The notes: generated from the sequence alone by a model not told the origin. Shown: positions 53,425 to 63,741, numbered from the stretch's first letter. The stretch: DNA of 64,000 nucleotides from an uncultured Treponema sp. (GCA_945877425.1 CAMCRZ010000003.1:62001-126000); one strand, 5' to 3'. A program made the numbers and translations.

Positions 53425-54238
53425 AGTATTTTGTTCCTATAGAACAGCCTATGTTTACTTTAAACTCTTTGCCGCCAGCTGTATTTTCTAAAACTTCAGG
53501 CAAAAGCTTTATCTTGTTTTTTTCAAACAAAAGAACAATTGTTGAGCCGTGGAGATCAAAGTAGCCTTTTTCATCGCCTTTTTTTACGTCACAGTTTTCA
53601 TGATGATTTTTAATTCCGCCGACACTGAATGCGCCAACTTCAATTTGAGCAACTGTTCCGAAATTTTCTGTATTCAGAATATTCCATGAGCGGCGGTTTT
53701 TTGTGTAGACACGATATTTTTCGCAAGGAAGCGGCTGAACGCTGTAAAGCTTTCCCGGAATAAAATGGTTTTCTTCAACATGACAATTGTCTATGTAACA
53801 ATAGCGGTGATAATCAGATGCACATAAACGGAAAACAAGACAAACGCCTTCAGCAAATTTTTGTTCAAGTTTAGTGTTTTGCAAGAAATCGCTTATAGTG
53901 TAATCTGAACCTTTTATAAAAAAAGTGCTGTCTTCTTTAATTGGATAAACGCTTAAAAAACTGTCTGCCGGGCTTATAAGGCTGGAAGGCTCACTGTGAA
54001 AAGAAATGTCTTTTTTTCTTGTAAAAAAATCATTGAAAGAGCGGAACTTAACGTCTTTCCAGGGAGTTATATCAATATTGTTTTTCTTAACAAATTTTTT
54101 TATGTAGAACTTAGAAAAAGGGCTTCTTAAAAATACGCCAAGAAGTGCAGGAACTTTTACGGCAAGAGCAACAGAAAGAATCGCCCTGCCAAATTTTGTT
54201 CCGTAAAGAAATTGAACTGATTTGTCATTCTGCGGCAT
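53423..54238 (-). CDS. psd: Phosphatidylserine decarboxylase
   Basis: Converts phosphatidylserine to phosphatidylethanolamine at the membrane. The 271-residue proenzyme has the self-cleavage site HGST with the pyruvoyl-forming Ser near residue 232, preceded by KGYFDLHGSTIVLLFEK, and the upstream DYHRYCYI and GAFSVGGIKNHHE motifs typical of Psd. It follows pssA by 11 nt, so substrate supply and use are in one operon. Confidence 0.92.
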   Translation of the reverse strand: MPQNDKSVQFLYGTKFGRAILSVALAVKVPALLGVFLRSPFSKFYIKKFVKKNNIDITPWKDVKFRSFNDFFTRKKDISFHSEPSSLISPADSFLSVYPIKEDSTFFIKGSDYTISDFLQNTKLEQKFAEGVCLVFRLCASDYHRYCYIDNCHVEENHFIPGKLYSVQPLPCEKYRVYTKNRRSWNILNTENFGTVAQIEVGAFSVGGIKNHHENCDVKKGDEKGYFDLHGSTIVLLFEKNKIKLLPEVLENTAGGKEFKVNIGCSIGTKY

Positions 54239-54249
54239 AAAAGTTCACC

Positions 54250-54909
54250 TTACATTAAAACAAAAAATACTAATTCTGCTACACCGAAAATTATAAGAAC
54301 GCATTTTCCAAAAGCGTGCGGCTTTGTAATCTTAAAAGGTGAAATAAATGCAAGACCCATTACTGCTAAAAGAAGTGAAGCCCAAATTCCCGTAATCTGA
54401 TTTATGCGGCTTAAAACAATGTAAAGTGCAGGAAGAATAATTGCAGCGCTTGTAACAGGAAGCCCTTTATATTCATGACGACATTCAGTTGTATTAGACT
54501 GACGCTGAGCTTCATCAACATTAAAATACGAAAGACGGATAAGTGCGCATAAAACGTAAAGTCCGCAAATTCCTACAACAGCTATTTTTGTAATAGTAGA
54601 AGTTGTTTCTTTATCTACAGAAAAATGCATTACGATAAGGGCAGCAAGTACGCCGTAACAAATCAAGTCTGCAAGAGAGTCAATTTGAATGCCGAACATT
54701 TTTTCAAAGTCAGTTCTGTTCTTCTTAGTTGAAGCAACTTTTCCATCAAACATATCCATAACGCCGGAAATCATCAGGCACAGTAAAGCAGCTTTTAAAT
54801 TACCGTTAAAAACAAAATTCATTCCCAGAAAAGAACTGAACATTCCTAAATAAGTCAGTATAACTGTATAATTATAAACTCCAAGCATTTCCAACCTCTC
54901 GATTATCAT
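54250..54909 (-). CDS. pssA: CDP-diacylglycerol-serine O-phosphatidyltransferase (CDP-alcohol transferase)
   Basis: Makes phosphatidylserine from CDP-diacylglycerol and serine in the inner membrane. The 219-residue protein has the CDP-alcohol transferase motif spread over MDMFDGKVASTKKNRTDFEK followed by GIQIDSLAD, with the conserved Asp residues in place, and about six hydrophobic segments. The adjacent psd gene supports serine as the head group. Its start overlaps the stop of the TVP38-like gene by 4 nt. Confidence 0.88.
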   Translation of the reverse strand: MIIERLEMLGVYNYTVILTYLGMFSSFLGMNFVFNGNLKAALLCLMISGVMDMFDGKVASTKKNRTDFEKMFGIQIDSLADLICYGVLAALIVMHFSVDKETTSTITKIAVVGICGLYVLCALIRLSYFNVDEAQRQSNTTECRHEYKGLPVTSAAIILPALYIVLSRINQITGIWASLLLAVMGLAFISPFKITKPHAFGKCVLIIFGVAELVFFVLM

Positions 54910-55526
54910 ATAACATTGCCGAAAATAAGACTATATCCCAGGATAGTCCAGATTTTTGCAGTTAAAAGGATGATAACAAATTTCTTAAAAGACATTGTCG
55001 TAAGTCCTGTAAAGTAACATAAAAAATCATCTGGCGAAATAGGAAGGCAAATTGCAATCCATAAAAATACAGGATAACTTTTGTGCCACTTTTCCATCCA
55101 CCTGATGCAGCTGTTGTATCGTTTTTCCTTAAACATTTTCTTTATGATTGAAACGCCGAATCTTCTTGAAAGTAAAAATGCAAAAATTGAACCTGCGCAA
55201 ATTCCAATATAACTGCAGATAAACCCCTTTACTGTTCCAAAAAGACCTGCGCCTACAATGCATCCAATTGCACCAGGAATAATTCCGTAAATAACCTTGA
55301 TGCATTGAAAAAATGTAAGAAAAGCTGGTCCAAAAAATCCGAATGAATCTACAAATTCACGTAATGAATCAACATCATTGAATTTTCCATTAACGTATTC
55401 CACAACAAAAAAAACTGTAACTGCAACAATGAGGATTACAAACAATATTGTTACAATTGCTTTTGAAGGTGAATGTTGTTCCAATTTATCAAGAATCTTC
55501 GGTTTTTCAGTATTTTCATCAGGCAT
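54906..55526 (-). CDS. TVP38/TMEM64 family membrane protein
   Basis: A 206-residue inner-membrane protein of the DedA-like VTT family. Several hydrophobic segments flank the conserved IPGAIGCIVGAGLFGTVKGF region and the later CLPISPDDFLCYFTGLT motif. Related proteins act as lipid scramblases or flippases. First gene of the operon with pssA and psd, which suggests a lipid-transport role; that link is inferred. Confidence 0.85.
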   Translation of the reverse strand: MPDENTEKPKILDKLEQHSPSKAIVTILFVILIVAVTVFFVVEYVNGKFNDVDSLREFVDSFGFFGPAFLTFFQCIKVIYGIIPGAIGCIVGAGLFGTVKGFICSYIGICAGSIFAFLLSRRFGVSIIKKMFKEKRYNSCIRWMEKWHKSYPVFLWIAICLPISPDDFLCYFTGLTTMSFKKFVIILLTAKIWTILGYSLIFGNVI

Positions 55527-55604
55527 TTTTATGTTCCACAGTCTTTAATATTATAATTTAATGTTATTTTAGTTAATCTATATATTATTATAGTTATTTT
55601 TTTT

Positions 55605-56579
55605 CTATCTCAAAAAGTGAATTATTTGTGGAAGAACTTTGCACGTAACTTTGGAAACTTCTGTAAAACATTCCCCGTCTGTATGCAGAATAAAATTTTT
55701 TGTAGAAGAAATGGTTACAAAAGATGTGTCTTTTGTGTAAAAATTTTTAGCTTTATTGTGACGTCCTAAAAGTAAAGTTATAAGCTTTGCCGGAATTTTG
55801 TAAAAGGGAATGTCGTAAGCTGCAACAAGAGAAATTTTTCCGTCACTGTGATTTGCCCAAGGTGCCATTTTTAATCCGCCGCCTTCAGCCTTGTAATTCA
55901 TAAGTGAAATGAGAATTGTCTTGCTTATGCTGATTTGATTTTTACTTTCTGCTGAATTGCTGTCTGTGTCCTCAAACTGAATGGAAAAAGTCTGTTCAGG
56001 AAGATGAGTGAAATATTGCACGGCATTTGCAATGTAACTTAAACTTCCAAGATGAATTTTGTTAAAGAAAAATTTTATTTTAGAAGAAACGTTTTTTAAA
56101 CAGGCAATTGCATCCAGACCAATTCCTGCACTTATTGCAAAAATTCTTGTGAAAGTTTTTTGTGCATCATTTTCAGTTTTTGTAATTTCAATTTGTCCTG
56201 CATCAGTTATAAAATTTCCCTGGGAATTTAAAATCAGGCTAAGGGCTTTTTTTCTGTTGTGAATGGGAATTTTTAATTCTCTGGCAATATCGTTTCCTGA
56301 ACCTGAAGGAATTATTCCTATTTTTGCAGTGTTAAAATCTTTAATGCCATTTAGAACGCCGTTAATTGTTCCGTCGCCGCCAACTATAATAAGCTTGATT
56401 TCTTTGTTTTTTGAAGTAAGTTCTGCTGCAAGAACTTCTGCGTGAGATTCGTATTCTGTAAAAAAAACTTCGTAGGAAATATTTTTCTTTTTTAGTAAAG
56501 CCTCAAGTTGTTTCCAAATGTGAATTGTCCTGCCTTTTCCGCCGCATCTGTTTACTATAAAAAAATATTTCTGTGACAT
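55605..56579 (-). CDS. Diacylglycerol/lipid kinase (DagK/YegS family)
   Basis: A 324-residue soluble lipid kinase. The catalytic loop IIVGGDGTINGVLNGI near residue 65 and the following IPSGSGNDIARELKIP are diagnostic; the beta-sandwich half has GGGLKMAPWANHSDG. It likely phosphorylates diacylglycerol to phosphatidate, returning it to the phospholipid pathway encoded next to it. It is separated from the operon by 78 nt and diverges from the next gene. Confidence 0.9.
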   Translation of the reverse strand: MSQKYFFIVNRCGGKGRTIHIWKQLEALLKKKNISYEVFFTEYESHAEVLAAELTSKNKEIKLIIVGGDGTINGVLNGIKDFNTAKIGIIPSGSGNDIARELKIPIHNRKKALSLILNSQGNFITDAGQIEITKTENDAQKTFTRIFAISAGIGLDAIACLKNVSSKIKFFFNKIHLGSLSYIANAVQYFTHLPEQTFSIQFEDTDSNSAESKNQISISKTILISLMNYKAEGGGLKMAPWANHSDGKISLVAAYDIPFYKIPAKLITLLLGRHNKAKNFYTKDTSFVTISSTKNFILHTDGECFTEVSKVTCKVLPQIIHFLR

Positions 56580-56713
56580 TTGTTTTCCTTAAGCAAAGAT
56601 TAAAACTTGTTATAATGCTTAATTATACCATCAAACTGAAGAAAAAACTTTTACATAGACTAATTTTTTTTTGTAATTTATACTTTTTTCAATGCATAAA
56701 CCAGGAAATTAAA

Positions 56714-59407
56714 ATGGAAGAGAAGGATTTAGAAAACGTTAATTTGAATGAAAACGAAAAGGCTGTAACTGAGGAAAACAAAAAAACTGCATCTGATGAA
56801 ATCGAAAAGTGCCGTAAAAAAAAGAAAAATATTTTTGTAAGGATTTTAACCGGACTGTTGATTTTTATTCTTGTGCTGATTGTTCTGCTTGCTGGATTCA
56901 TTACGTTTTCTGCCTTAAACAGAAAAAATGTGCTGGAAGTTTTGCCGCAAGATTTTTGCATTTACGTTCACACAGATAATGTCTGGAATACAGTTGAGCC
57001 GCTTTTTGATTTGGAAGCTGCTGATTTGCTTTTGTCAGAGCCGGAATTTGTGGATTTGCGTGGAATTTTTATGGAATTGCGTGCTTCTTCTATCAGAAAA
57101 AGTAAACTTCTTTCTTTTGCCGGTAACAAAAAAGTGGACATTGCAATTTACAAAAATGAACTTGTAGAAAACAGTTTTGATTTTCTTGCCTGCGTAAATC
57201 TTGGAGAACTTTCTTTTGCTACAAGAATTGCTAAAGTGATTTTACCTTACGTAAATGTTCCGGGCGTAAGTTTAAACGAAAAAAACGGAATTATAAAATA
57301 TCAGTCACTTGAAGATGAAACTCAGGGTGTAACTTATTTCAGAATAGAAAAAAATCTTGTACTTGTAAGCGGAAATGAAACTCTTCTGGAAAAAACTTTT
57401 GCCAGCAACAACAATTATTCTGAAAAAGACAAATCATTGCTTACGGAAAAATGCACTGAATCTATAAAAGTTTTTGTTAATGCGAAAAGTCTTGCACAAA
57501 ACGTAACGCAGGGCGATGAAATGTTGACCAATATAATTTCAGTTGTTCCGGATAATTCTTTAAGCACTATTTCATTTGACGTAAACAAGGAAAGCCTGAA
57601 CTTAAAGGCAAAAATTCCGTTTAAAAGTGAGAAAAATTCAAAGCTTAACGTGCTGCTTACAAAACCTTCTTCAACGCCTTCACTTCTTTCACGATTGTCT
57701 GGAAATGTTCAGTATTACACTTTAATAAATGCCGGAAGTTTAAAGGAACTGAAAGATGCAGCTTTTGAATGTTTAAGCGATAAACAGAATGCCGAAGATT
57801 TGTGGAGCACTGGAAATAAACTTTCCAAGACATTGTTTTCCGTATCACTTGATGATTTGATTTTTTCGTGGACAGGAAATGAATTTGCTGTATTGGGAAT
57901 AGAAAATCTAAACGATCCTGTTTTTGCAATTCAAATAAAAGATGAAAGTCAGCGTCAGAAAGTATTTGATAAATTTATTTCTTCTATAATAATCCGTGAT
58001 GATTCAAGTTTAATTCTTGACGGAATCCGCCTGCCAAAGATTATGCTTCCTGATTTCATTCAAAGCATTTTAAGTTTGTTTAAGGTTTCACTTCCTGCAC
58101 CGTACTATATGGTAAGAGACGGCTTTATCTATTTTTCAGAAAATCCCGAAACACTGTCAGCACTTTACACGACAACACGAGACGGCGACACATTGCTTTT
58201 AAACGAAAACTATATGAGCGTTTGTTCGGCAGCCAGTTCAGGTTCAACTGTAAAACTTTACTATAATCTTGAAAGAAGCCTTCCGTTCTTTTTACGAAGC
58301 AATGTAAATATGTCGCAGGTGCTTAAGCTTTATTCTCTTGGAACATTTGACGTTACTCTTGACGGAAATTTTGCAAACATAAGCTTAACAGGTGTTTCAA
58401 ACAAAAATTTAAATTCCAGAATAATTCCAGGTTTCCCTAAAACACTTGAAGGCAAAACTGATGGAAAAATAGTTCAGCAGGAAAAAGAAATTTTCTGGGT
58501 GGAAGATAAAACTGTAATTAAGGCAATGGAAATTCCAAGCACAAAAATCTATTCTTACAAAGCAAAAGATAATGCGTTTATTGCTGCAACAGCTGGACAA
58601 AATGAAGGCAAGCTTTGGGCAGTTACAACTTTCGGCGAAGTTTATCTTCTGGACAATCAGCTGAATGTTTTAGAAGGCTGGCCTGTTCTTATCGGACAAA
58701 AAACCGGAGCAGACATTTCATCTTTTGCAGACAGCGTTATTATTCCTGGAGAAAATGGCACGGTTTGCATTGTAAAAACAGACGGTTCTGTTAAACTTGA
58801 GAATTTAAATCTTAACGGTTCAATAAAATCTCCGGCAGCAGTTTTAGGAAATACAGCGGCTCTTTATGACAAAAGTTTTATGGGAAGAATTCTTTATTTT
58901 GAAGACGGAAATCTTAAAGACAATGTTTCAGTTTTCAGCGGAATTGGATTTGGAACACCGTCACTTATGGAAAAAAACAGCGTAATTTATTCAGCATTTA
59001 TAACGCAGAACGGAACTGTTTACGTGTGGAACAACAGCGAACTTGCGGAAAATTTCCCTGTTAAACTTGAAGGCGTTTATTATACAAATCTTGTAAATGA
59101 CGGAAAAAATTTCTATGCACTTTCTGAAAATGCAGAACTTACACGAATTGGATTAGACGGAAAAACTCTTTCTGTAAAAATTCCATACGCAACTGCAAAA
59201 GAAGGTGTTTTGTTTGCCAAAGACAAAGTTTACGTTTGCCCTGACGGAAATACACTTTACGCATTCAATAGCTCAATGGAACTTGTAAAGAATTATCCGC
59301 TTATAGGATTTGGAAATCCGGCTTTTGCAGATGTAAACGGCGACAACAAAAAAGATTGTTTTACTCTTTCAATTGACAGTAGACTTTACGCCTGGAATAT
59401 GAGATAA
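56714..59407 (+). CDS. Large membrane-anchored protein with C-terminal propeller-like repeats
   Basis: With the start at ATG 56714 (AGGAA 7 nt upstream) the protein has 897 residues; the track start at 56573 adds 47 residues and overlaps the divergent kinase gene. A charged N-terminus (about 1-38) precedes one membrane segment (ILTGLLIFILVLIVLLAGFI). The extracytoplasmic middle (about 75-560) resembles DUF3352-like proteins, weakly. The last ~300 residues show repeated blocks (GKLWAVTTFGEVYLLDNQLN, VYVWNNSELAENFPVK, SRLYAWNMR) like a PQQ or WD-type beta-propeller. Function unknown; a periplasmic scaffold is plausible. Confidence 0.72.
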   Translation: MEEKDLENVNLNENEKAVTEENKKTASDEIEKCRKKKKNIFVRILTGLLIFILVLIVLLAGFITFSALNRKNVLEVLPQDFCIYVHTDNVWNTVEPLFDLEAADLLLSEPEFVDLRGIFMELRASSIRKSKLLSFAGNKKVDIAIYKNELVENSFDFLACVNLGELSFATRIAKVILPYVNVPGVSLNEKNGIIKYQSLEDETQGVTYFRIEKNLVLVSGNETLLEKTFASNNNYSEKDKSLLTEKCTESIKVFVNAKSLAQNVTQGDEMLTNIISVVPDNSLSTISFDVNKESLNLKAKIPFKSEKNSKLNVLLTKPSSTPSLLSRLSGNVQYYTLINAGSLKELKDAAFECLSDKQNAEDLWSTGNKLSKTLFSVSLDDLIFSWTGNEFAVLGIENLNDPVFAIQIKDESQRQKVFDKFISSIIIRDDSSLILDGIRLPKIMLPDFIQSILSLFKVSLPAPYYMVRDGFIYFSENPETLSALYTTTRDGDTLLLNENYMSVCSAASSGSTVKLYYNLERSLPFFLRSNVNMSQVLKLYSLGTFDVTLDGNFANISLTGVSNKNLNSRIIPGFPKTLEGKTDGKIVQQEKEIFWVEDKTVIKAMEIPSTKIYSYKAKDNAFIAATAGQNEGKLWAVTTFGEVYLLDNQLNVLEGWPVLIGQKTGADISSFADSVIIPGENGTVCIVKTDGSVKLENLNLNGSIKSPAAVLGNTAALYDKSFMGRILYFEDGNLKDNVSVFSGIGFGTPSLMEKNSVIYSAFITQNGTVYVWNNSELAENFPVKLEGVYYTNLVNDGKNFYALSENAELTRIGLDGKTLSVKIPYATAKEGVLFAKDKVYVCPDGNTLYAFNSSMELVKNYPLIGFGNPAFADVNGDNKKDCFTLSIDSRLYAWNMR

Positions 59408-59435
59408 ATTTGAAATCTCTGGAGAAAAGAATTGT

Positions 59436-60563
59436 ATGAAAAGCAGGAATTCAAAATTAGCAGGAAAAATTTTTTGTAGTTTAGTTTTCAGCTTTATAAG
59501 TTTAATTTATTTTTCGTGTATGTCTTTTCAGCAGGATATTGTTATGTCCACAGATTCACAGGTTCAGCTGGAAGATATTCTGCGTATTGAAGAAAAGCTT
59601 GCTGTAGTTGACGGCGCAAACATTTGCAATGAACTTACAAAAGATGAATTGAATTTAAAGTGCAGCGAAATCCTTACTGATATAGAAGAGTCAATTCAGC
59701 GCTTGGGAATGAACAAGGCAGTTCTGGCAAGGCTTTATGCTCTTGAAGGAAGAGTGTATTTAATTAATGGAAGTAAATCTAAAGCGAAAAAAAATTACAG
59801 GCAGTCACTTGAGTCTTGCAAAGGCGATTCACAGACAATCATTCTTGGCAGCAGGCTTGGCATTATAAAAGATTTAAACGATGAAACTTTAGTTGCAGGA
59901 AGTAACGAAAATGCACTGCTTATTTTAGAGCGCTCGCTGAACTATTACAATGAAAATGAATTCAAAAAGTGTGTTGCAGAAATAGAAAGTGCGTTTTTGC
60001 TTTTGCCTGATTTTTACAAGACAGCTTATCTTAACGTAAGAAATTGTGCATGGCAGTTTAGGAATATTGCAGAGTTTACTGATGATAAAAAAATAATTGA
60101 ACTTATAAAAAATTCAAAACTGACTGTGGGACAAATGCTTTTAATTACGCAAGCCACAACAAATTTACTTGACGATTATACTAACGGAAAAACTTTAAGC
60201 GAGAAAAAACTTTTTGCAAAACTAAAAGATTTTAAAATTTTAAATTCAGCTTCAAACGAAGAACAGACAAAAATTATTCTTTCAAAAGACGAAATGCTTA
60301 CACGTGCAGTTTGCGCAAGAATTGAGTGGAACATTTACGCTGAAAAAAAAGGCTTGCAGAAAAAAAAGTATTCTGACTTTTACAGAGGAAATTCTTTAAA
60401 CTCACCGGTTGAAGATGTTGATGTTTTTGACGAAGATTTTGATGCAGTTTTAGGTTGTGTTGAAACTGAAATAATTAATCTTATTGACGGAAATATTTTC
60501 CAGCCGAATTCACAGCCACAGGGAATTGAAGTTTTAAACTGGATTCAAAACGCACGGAAATAA
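59436..60563 (+). CDS. TPR-like lipoprotein
   Basis: A 375-residue probable lipoprotein; signal segment SLVFSFISLIYFSC with the lipidation Cys near residue 28. The mature part is helical with TPR-like periodicity (ARLYALEGRVYLINGSKSKA, KNYRQSLESC). It follows the propeller protein by 28 nt and precedes the galactosidase gene by 22 nt. No enzyme motif is seen; a scaffold in the envelope is likely. Confidence 0.65.
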   Translation: MKSRNSKLAGKIFCSLVFSFISLIYFSCMSFQQDIVMSTDSQVQLEDILRIEEKLAVVDGANICNELTKDELNLKCSEILTDIEESIQRLGMNKAVLARLYALEGRVYLINGSKSKAKKNYRQSLESCKGDSQTIILGSRLGIIKDLNDETLVAGSNENALLILERSLNYYNENEFKKCVAEIESAFLLLPDFYKTAYLNVRNCAWQFRNIAEFTDDKKIIELIKNSKLTVGQMLLITQATTNLLDDYTNGKTLSEKKLFAKLKDFKILNSASNEEQTKIILSKDEMLTRAVCARIEWNIYAEKKGLQKKKYSDFYRGNSLNSPVEDVDVFDEDFDAVLGCVETEIINLIDGNIFQPNSQPQGIEVLNWIQNARK

Positions 60564-60585
60564 GACGCACGGTTAAGGAGATTTT

Positions 60586-62940
60586 ATGATTCAGACAGAA
60601 AATAATGTTTTTGTACTTTCTACTAAAAATACAACTTACGCTTTTAGAAAAAATGAAACAGGCCATTTGGAACATCTTTATTACGGAAGAAAAATCACTG
60701 TAAAAAACTGTGAAGCTATTCGTGAAAAATATGCTTTTGCTCCGGCAAACTCAACAATGTATTCAACTGAATATCCGAACTTTACGCTGGAAAATGTGTG
60801 TCTGGAATTTTCATCTTACGGCAAAGGCGATTACTGGGAACCTTTTGTTGAAATTCTTCATGAGGACGGAAATGTTACAAACGATTTTCTGTTTGAGTCT
60901 TTTAAAGTGTCTGACATAAAGGAAGAGTTTAAAACTTTGCCAGGCTCTTATTCAGAAAACGGAAAAGCTGAACATTTGTGCATTTTTGTAAAAGATAAAA
61001 ATTATAATTTAACGCTGGAACTTCATTATTACGTTTACGAAGAATGTGATGTAATTTGCCGAAGCTCAAAACTTGTAAACGAAAGTTCAGACCCTGTTTA
61101 TTTAAAAAGACTTATGAGTGCGCAGCTTGATTTTAACGCAACGGATTTTGTCTTTACTAGTTTTCACGGTGCATGGGCAAGAGAAATGTTCCGTCATGAT
61201 TTGAAGCTTGCTGGTGGAAAAGTTGTATGCGAAAGTAAAACAGGAACAACAAGCAGTCGGGGAAACAGTTTTGTAATGTTAAGCAAATGTGATGCAACAG
61301 AAAATTTCGGCGAAGTTTATGGAATGAATCTTATTTACAGCGGAAATCATTACGAAGCGGCAGAAGTTACAGGCTACGGTAAAACAAGATTTGTAAACGG
61401 AATAAATCCTGCAACGTTCAGTTATGTTGTAAATCCTGGAGAAGAATTTGAAGCACCTGAAGCAGTCCTTACTTTTTCTCATTTAGGTTTTAACGCAATG
61501 AGTCAGAATATGCATCACTTTGTAAAGGAACACATTGTTCGGGGTGAATGGAAAAACAAAGAGCGTCCTGTTTTGTTGAACAGTTGGGAAGCAGCATACT
61601 TTGACATTAACGAATCAAAATTAGTTAAACTTGCAAAGGCTGGCAAAGAAGCTGGCATTGAACTTTTTGTAATGGACGACGGATGGTTTGGCGAAAGAAA
61701 TGACGATCATCGTTCTTTAGGTGACTGGACTGTAAACAGGAAAAAACTGCCAAATGGTCTGGATGGTTTGTGCAAAAAAATAAATTCTCTTGGCTTAGAT
61801 TTTGGCATTTGGGTTGAACCTGAAATGGTAAATGTTGACAGTGAACTTTATCGTGCTCATCCTGACTGGACAATTGAAGTGCCTGGAAAAAATCACACAG
61901 AAGGAAGAAATCAGCGTATTCTTGATTTAACTCAGAAAGAAGTTCAGGATTACTTAATTGACTCAATGACATCAGTTTTTTCAAGCGCAAATATTGCTTA
62001 CGTTAAGTGGGATATGAACCGTGTGTTTACTGATTATTATTCCCAGAAGCTTGATGCAAAAAATCAGGGTGAAGTAAGCCACCGTTATGTTTTAGGTTTG
62101 TACCGATGCATGAAAGCTCTAACAGAAAAGTTTCCGCACATTTTGTTTGAAGGATGCAGTGCCGGCGGTAACAGGTTTGATCTTGGCATTTTAAGTTTCT
62201 TTCCGCAAATTTGGGCAAGTGATGATACTGATGCAGTTGTCCGTGCTGAAATTCAGACAGGTTACAGTTACGGATATCCGATGAATACGGTAAGCGCTCA
62301 CGTTTCAGTTTGTCCTAATCATCAGACTTTAAGAAACACTCCGATTGAAACTAGATTTAACGTTGCAGCTTTTGGTGTTGCCGGTTACGAATGTAATTTG
62401 TGCGATATGAAAAAAGATGAAGTTGCTGCAGTAAAGGCTCAAATTGAACTTTATAAAAAGTGGCGCTCTGTTTTGCAGACAGGCGATTTCTATCGTGGAA
62501 GAAGTTTTTACTCAGGCAATATAACTGAATGGACTTGCGTAAGTAAAGATAAAACTAAAGCCGTTGGAATGTTGATGCAAAAGCTTGTTTCTCCAAACAA
62601 ACAGTTTGAATATTACAAAGCCTGCGGTCTTGATGCTGAAAAAGAATATCATTTTTACAACAGAGTGATGAAGTATAACATTAAAAATTTCGGCTCTCTT
62701 GTAAATACAGTAAGCCCTGTTCACATAAAGCAAAATTCCCTGCTGGAAGACATTGTGGCTTATTTTGTAAAACTTGACGGCGAAACTGAAGACTGCAATG
62801 TTTACGGCGACACGCTTATGTACAGCGGCATTAAACTAAAGCAAGCCTTTGGTGCAACAGGATTTAACGAAGAAACACGTTACTTCCCTGACTTTGGTTC
62901 GAGACTGTATTTTATGGAAGCACTTGAGCAAAGTGAGTAA
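60586..62940 (+). CDS. Alpha-galactosidase (GH36)
   Basis: Releases terminal alpha-galactose from melibiose, raffinose-type sugars or galactomannan. The 784-residue GH36 protein has the N-terminal beta-sandwich, then the barrel with FVMDDGWFGERNDDHRSLGD, the nucleophile Asp476 in VKWDMNR and the acid/base Asp in WASDDTDA (546-547). EGCSAGGNRFDLG is also typical. There is no signal peptide, so it is cytoplasmic and acts on imported oligosaccharide. An AAGGAG site precedes the ATG. No transporter is adjacent. Confidence 0.95.
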   Translation: MIQTENNVFVLSTKNTTYAFRKNETGHLEHLYYGRKITVKNCEAIREKYAFAPANSTMYSTEYPNFTLENVCLEFSSYGKGDYWEPFVEILHEDGNVTNDFLFESFKVSDIKEEFKTLPGSYSENGKAEHLCIFVKDKNYNLTLELHYYVYEECDVICRSSKLVNESSDPVYLKRLMSAQLDFNATDFVFTSFHGAWAREMFRHDLKLAGGKVVCESKTGTTSSRGNSFVMLSKCDATENFGEVYGMNLIYSGNHYEAAEVTGYGKTRFVNGINPATFSYVVNPGEEFEAPEAVLTFSHLGFNAMSQNMHHFVKEHIVRGEWKNKERPVLLNSWEAAYFDINESKLVKLAKAGKEAGIELFVMDDGWFGERNDDHRSLGDWTVNRKKLPNGLDGLCKKINSLGLDFGIWVEPEMVNVDSELYRAHPDWTIEVPGKNHTEGRNQRILDLTQKEVQDYLIDSMTSVFSSANIAYVKWDMNRVFTDYYSQKLDAKNQGEVSHRYVLGLYRCMKALTEKFPHILFEGCSAGGNRFDLGILSFFPQIWASDDTDAVVRAEIQTGYSYGYPMNTVSAHVSVCPNHQTLRNTPIETRFNVAAFGVAGYECNLCDMKKDEVAAVKAQIELYKKWRSVLQTGDFYRGRSFYSGNITEWTCVSKDKTKAVGMLMQKLVSPNKQFEYYKACGLDAEKEYHFYNRVMKYNIKNFGSLVNTVSPVHIKQNSLLEDIVAYFVKLDGETEDCNVYGDTLMYSGIKLKQAFGATGFNEETRYFPDFGSRLYFMEALEQSE

Positions 62941-62947
62941 AGAAAGA

Positions 62948-63373
62948 TTACATATCTTCTTTAGTAAAACTCATTGATAAAAGTTCATCTAAAGTTTTTA
63001 CAATGTATTCTTCCGGAGATTTTGCAAGGATAATAGGAAAATCTTTGCTGCAGAATTCTGTCATTACCTGACGGCAGATTCCGCATGGAGGACAAAAGTC
63101 TTTTATTTTGCCATTTGGTCCGCCTACGATTGCAATTGCTTTAAAAGATTTTTTTCCTTCACTTACTGCTTTAAAGATTGCTGTACGTTCTGCACAGTTA
63201 GTTGCTCCAAACGAAGAATTTTCAATATTGCAGCCAGTGTAAATTTCATCTTCTGAAGTTAAAAGTGCAGCTCCAACATGAAAATTAGAATATGGAACGT
63301 AAGAAAAATCCAGCATTTTAATTGCTTCTTCAATAAGCTTTTTGTAAATATCGTTATTTTTAATGTTTGTCAT
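62948..63373 (-). CDS. cdd: Cytidine deaminase
   Basis: Deaminates cytidine and deoxycytidine to uridine forms in pyrimidine salvage. The 141-residue protein has the zinc motif NCAERTA (Cys60, Glu62) and PPCGICRQV (Cys97, Cys100), and an N-terminal YVPYSNFHVGAAL. It is the homotetrameric, short type. It follows the tautomerase gene by 19 nt on the minus strand and is convergent with the GH36 gene, 7 nt apart. Confidence 0.95.
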   Translation of the reverse strand: MTNIKNNDIYKKLIEEAIKMLDFSYVPYSNFHVGAALLTSEDEIYTGCNIENSSFGATNCAERTAIFKAVSEGKKSFKAIAIVGGPNGKIKDFCPPCGICRQVMTEFCSKDFPIILAKSPEEYIVKTLDELLSMSFTKEDM

Positions 63374-63392
63374 AATAAGTTCTTTGCAAAAA

Positions 63393-63614
63393 TTAATATC
63401 CTGGTTTGATGAAAACAGTTTTATTGTTTGGGTCTGTTACTTTGCTGTAAACTTTATCAGTCCATTCTTCCTGCGGAACATCTTCAATGCTTACAGAAAA
63501 ATGTTCTGGTCCACGGTTTAATTCCTCAGATGCAGTTTTTAAGATTGCCTGTGCGAGACGCATTTTAGTTTCGTCATCTCTTCCCGGATACATTTGAATT
63601 GTTATGTGCGGCAT
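63393..63614 (-). CDS. 4-oxalocrotonate tautomerase family protein
   Basis: The start is ATG 63614, with GGAGG 6 nt upstream; the track ORF from 63794 adds 60 residues without homology and would bury the N-terminal proline. The 73-residue product begins MPHITIQMYPGRDDETKMRL, giving the catalytic Pro1 after Met removal. The length is slightly above the classical 62-residue tautomerase and the C-terminus (PNNKTVFIKPGY) is extended. Substrate unknown. Confidence 0.82.
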   Translation of the reverse strand: MPHITIQMYPGRDDETKMRLAQAILKTASEELNRGPEHFSVSIEDVPQEEWTDKVYSKVTDPNNKTVFIKPGY

Positions 63615-63741
63615 GAAACCTCCGTTAAAAGCGCATTTAAAAAAAGTGTCGGCTTTATTATTAGAATACATCGTTACAGATATTTTGTAAATTCCGACAG
63701 CGATTTGTATTTTCTCCTGCCATGAAGCGCAGTAACACTGA

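Noticed and set aside
56573-56713. Upstream start for the large membrane protein
   Set aside because: It overlaps the divergent kinase gene and adds a second hydrophobic stretch without ribosome site; ATG 56714 has AGGAA.
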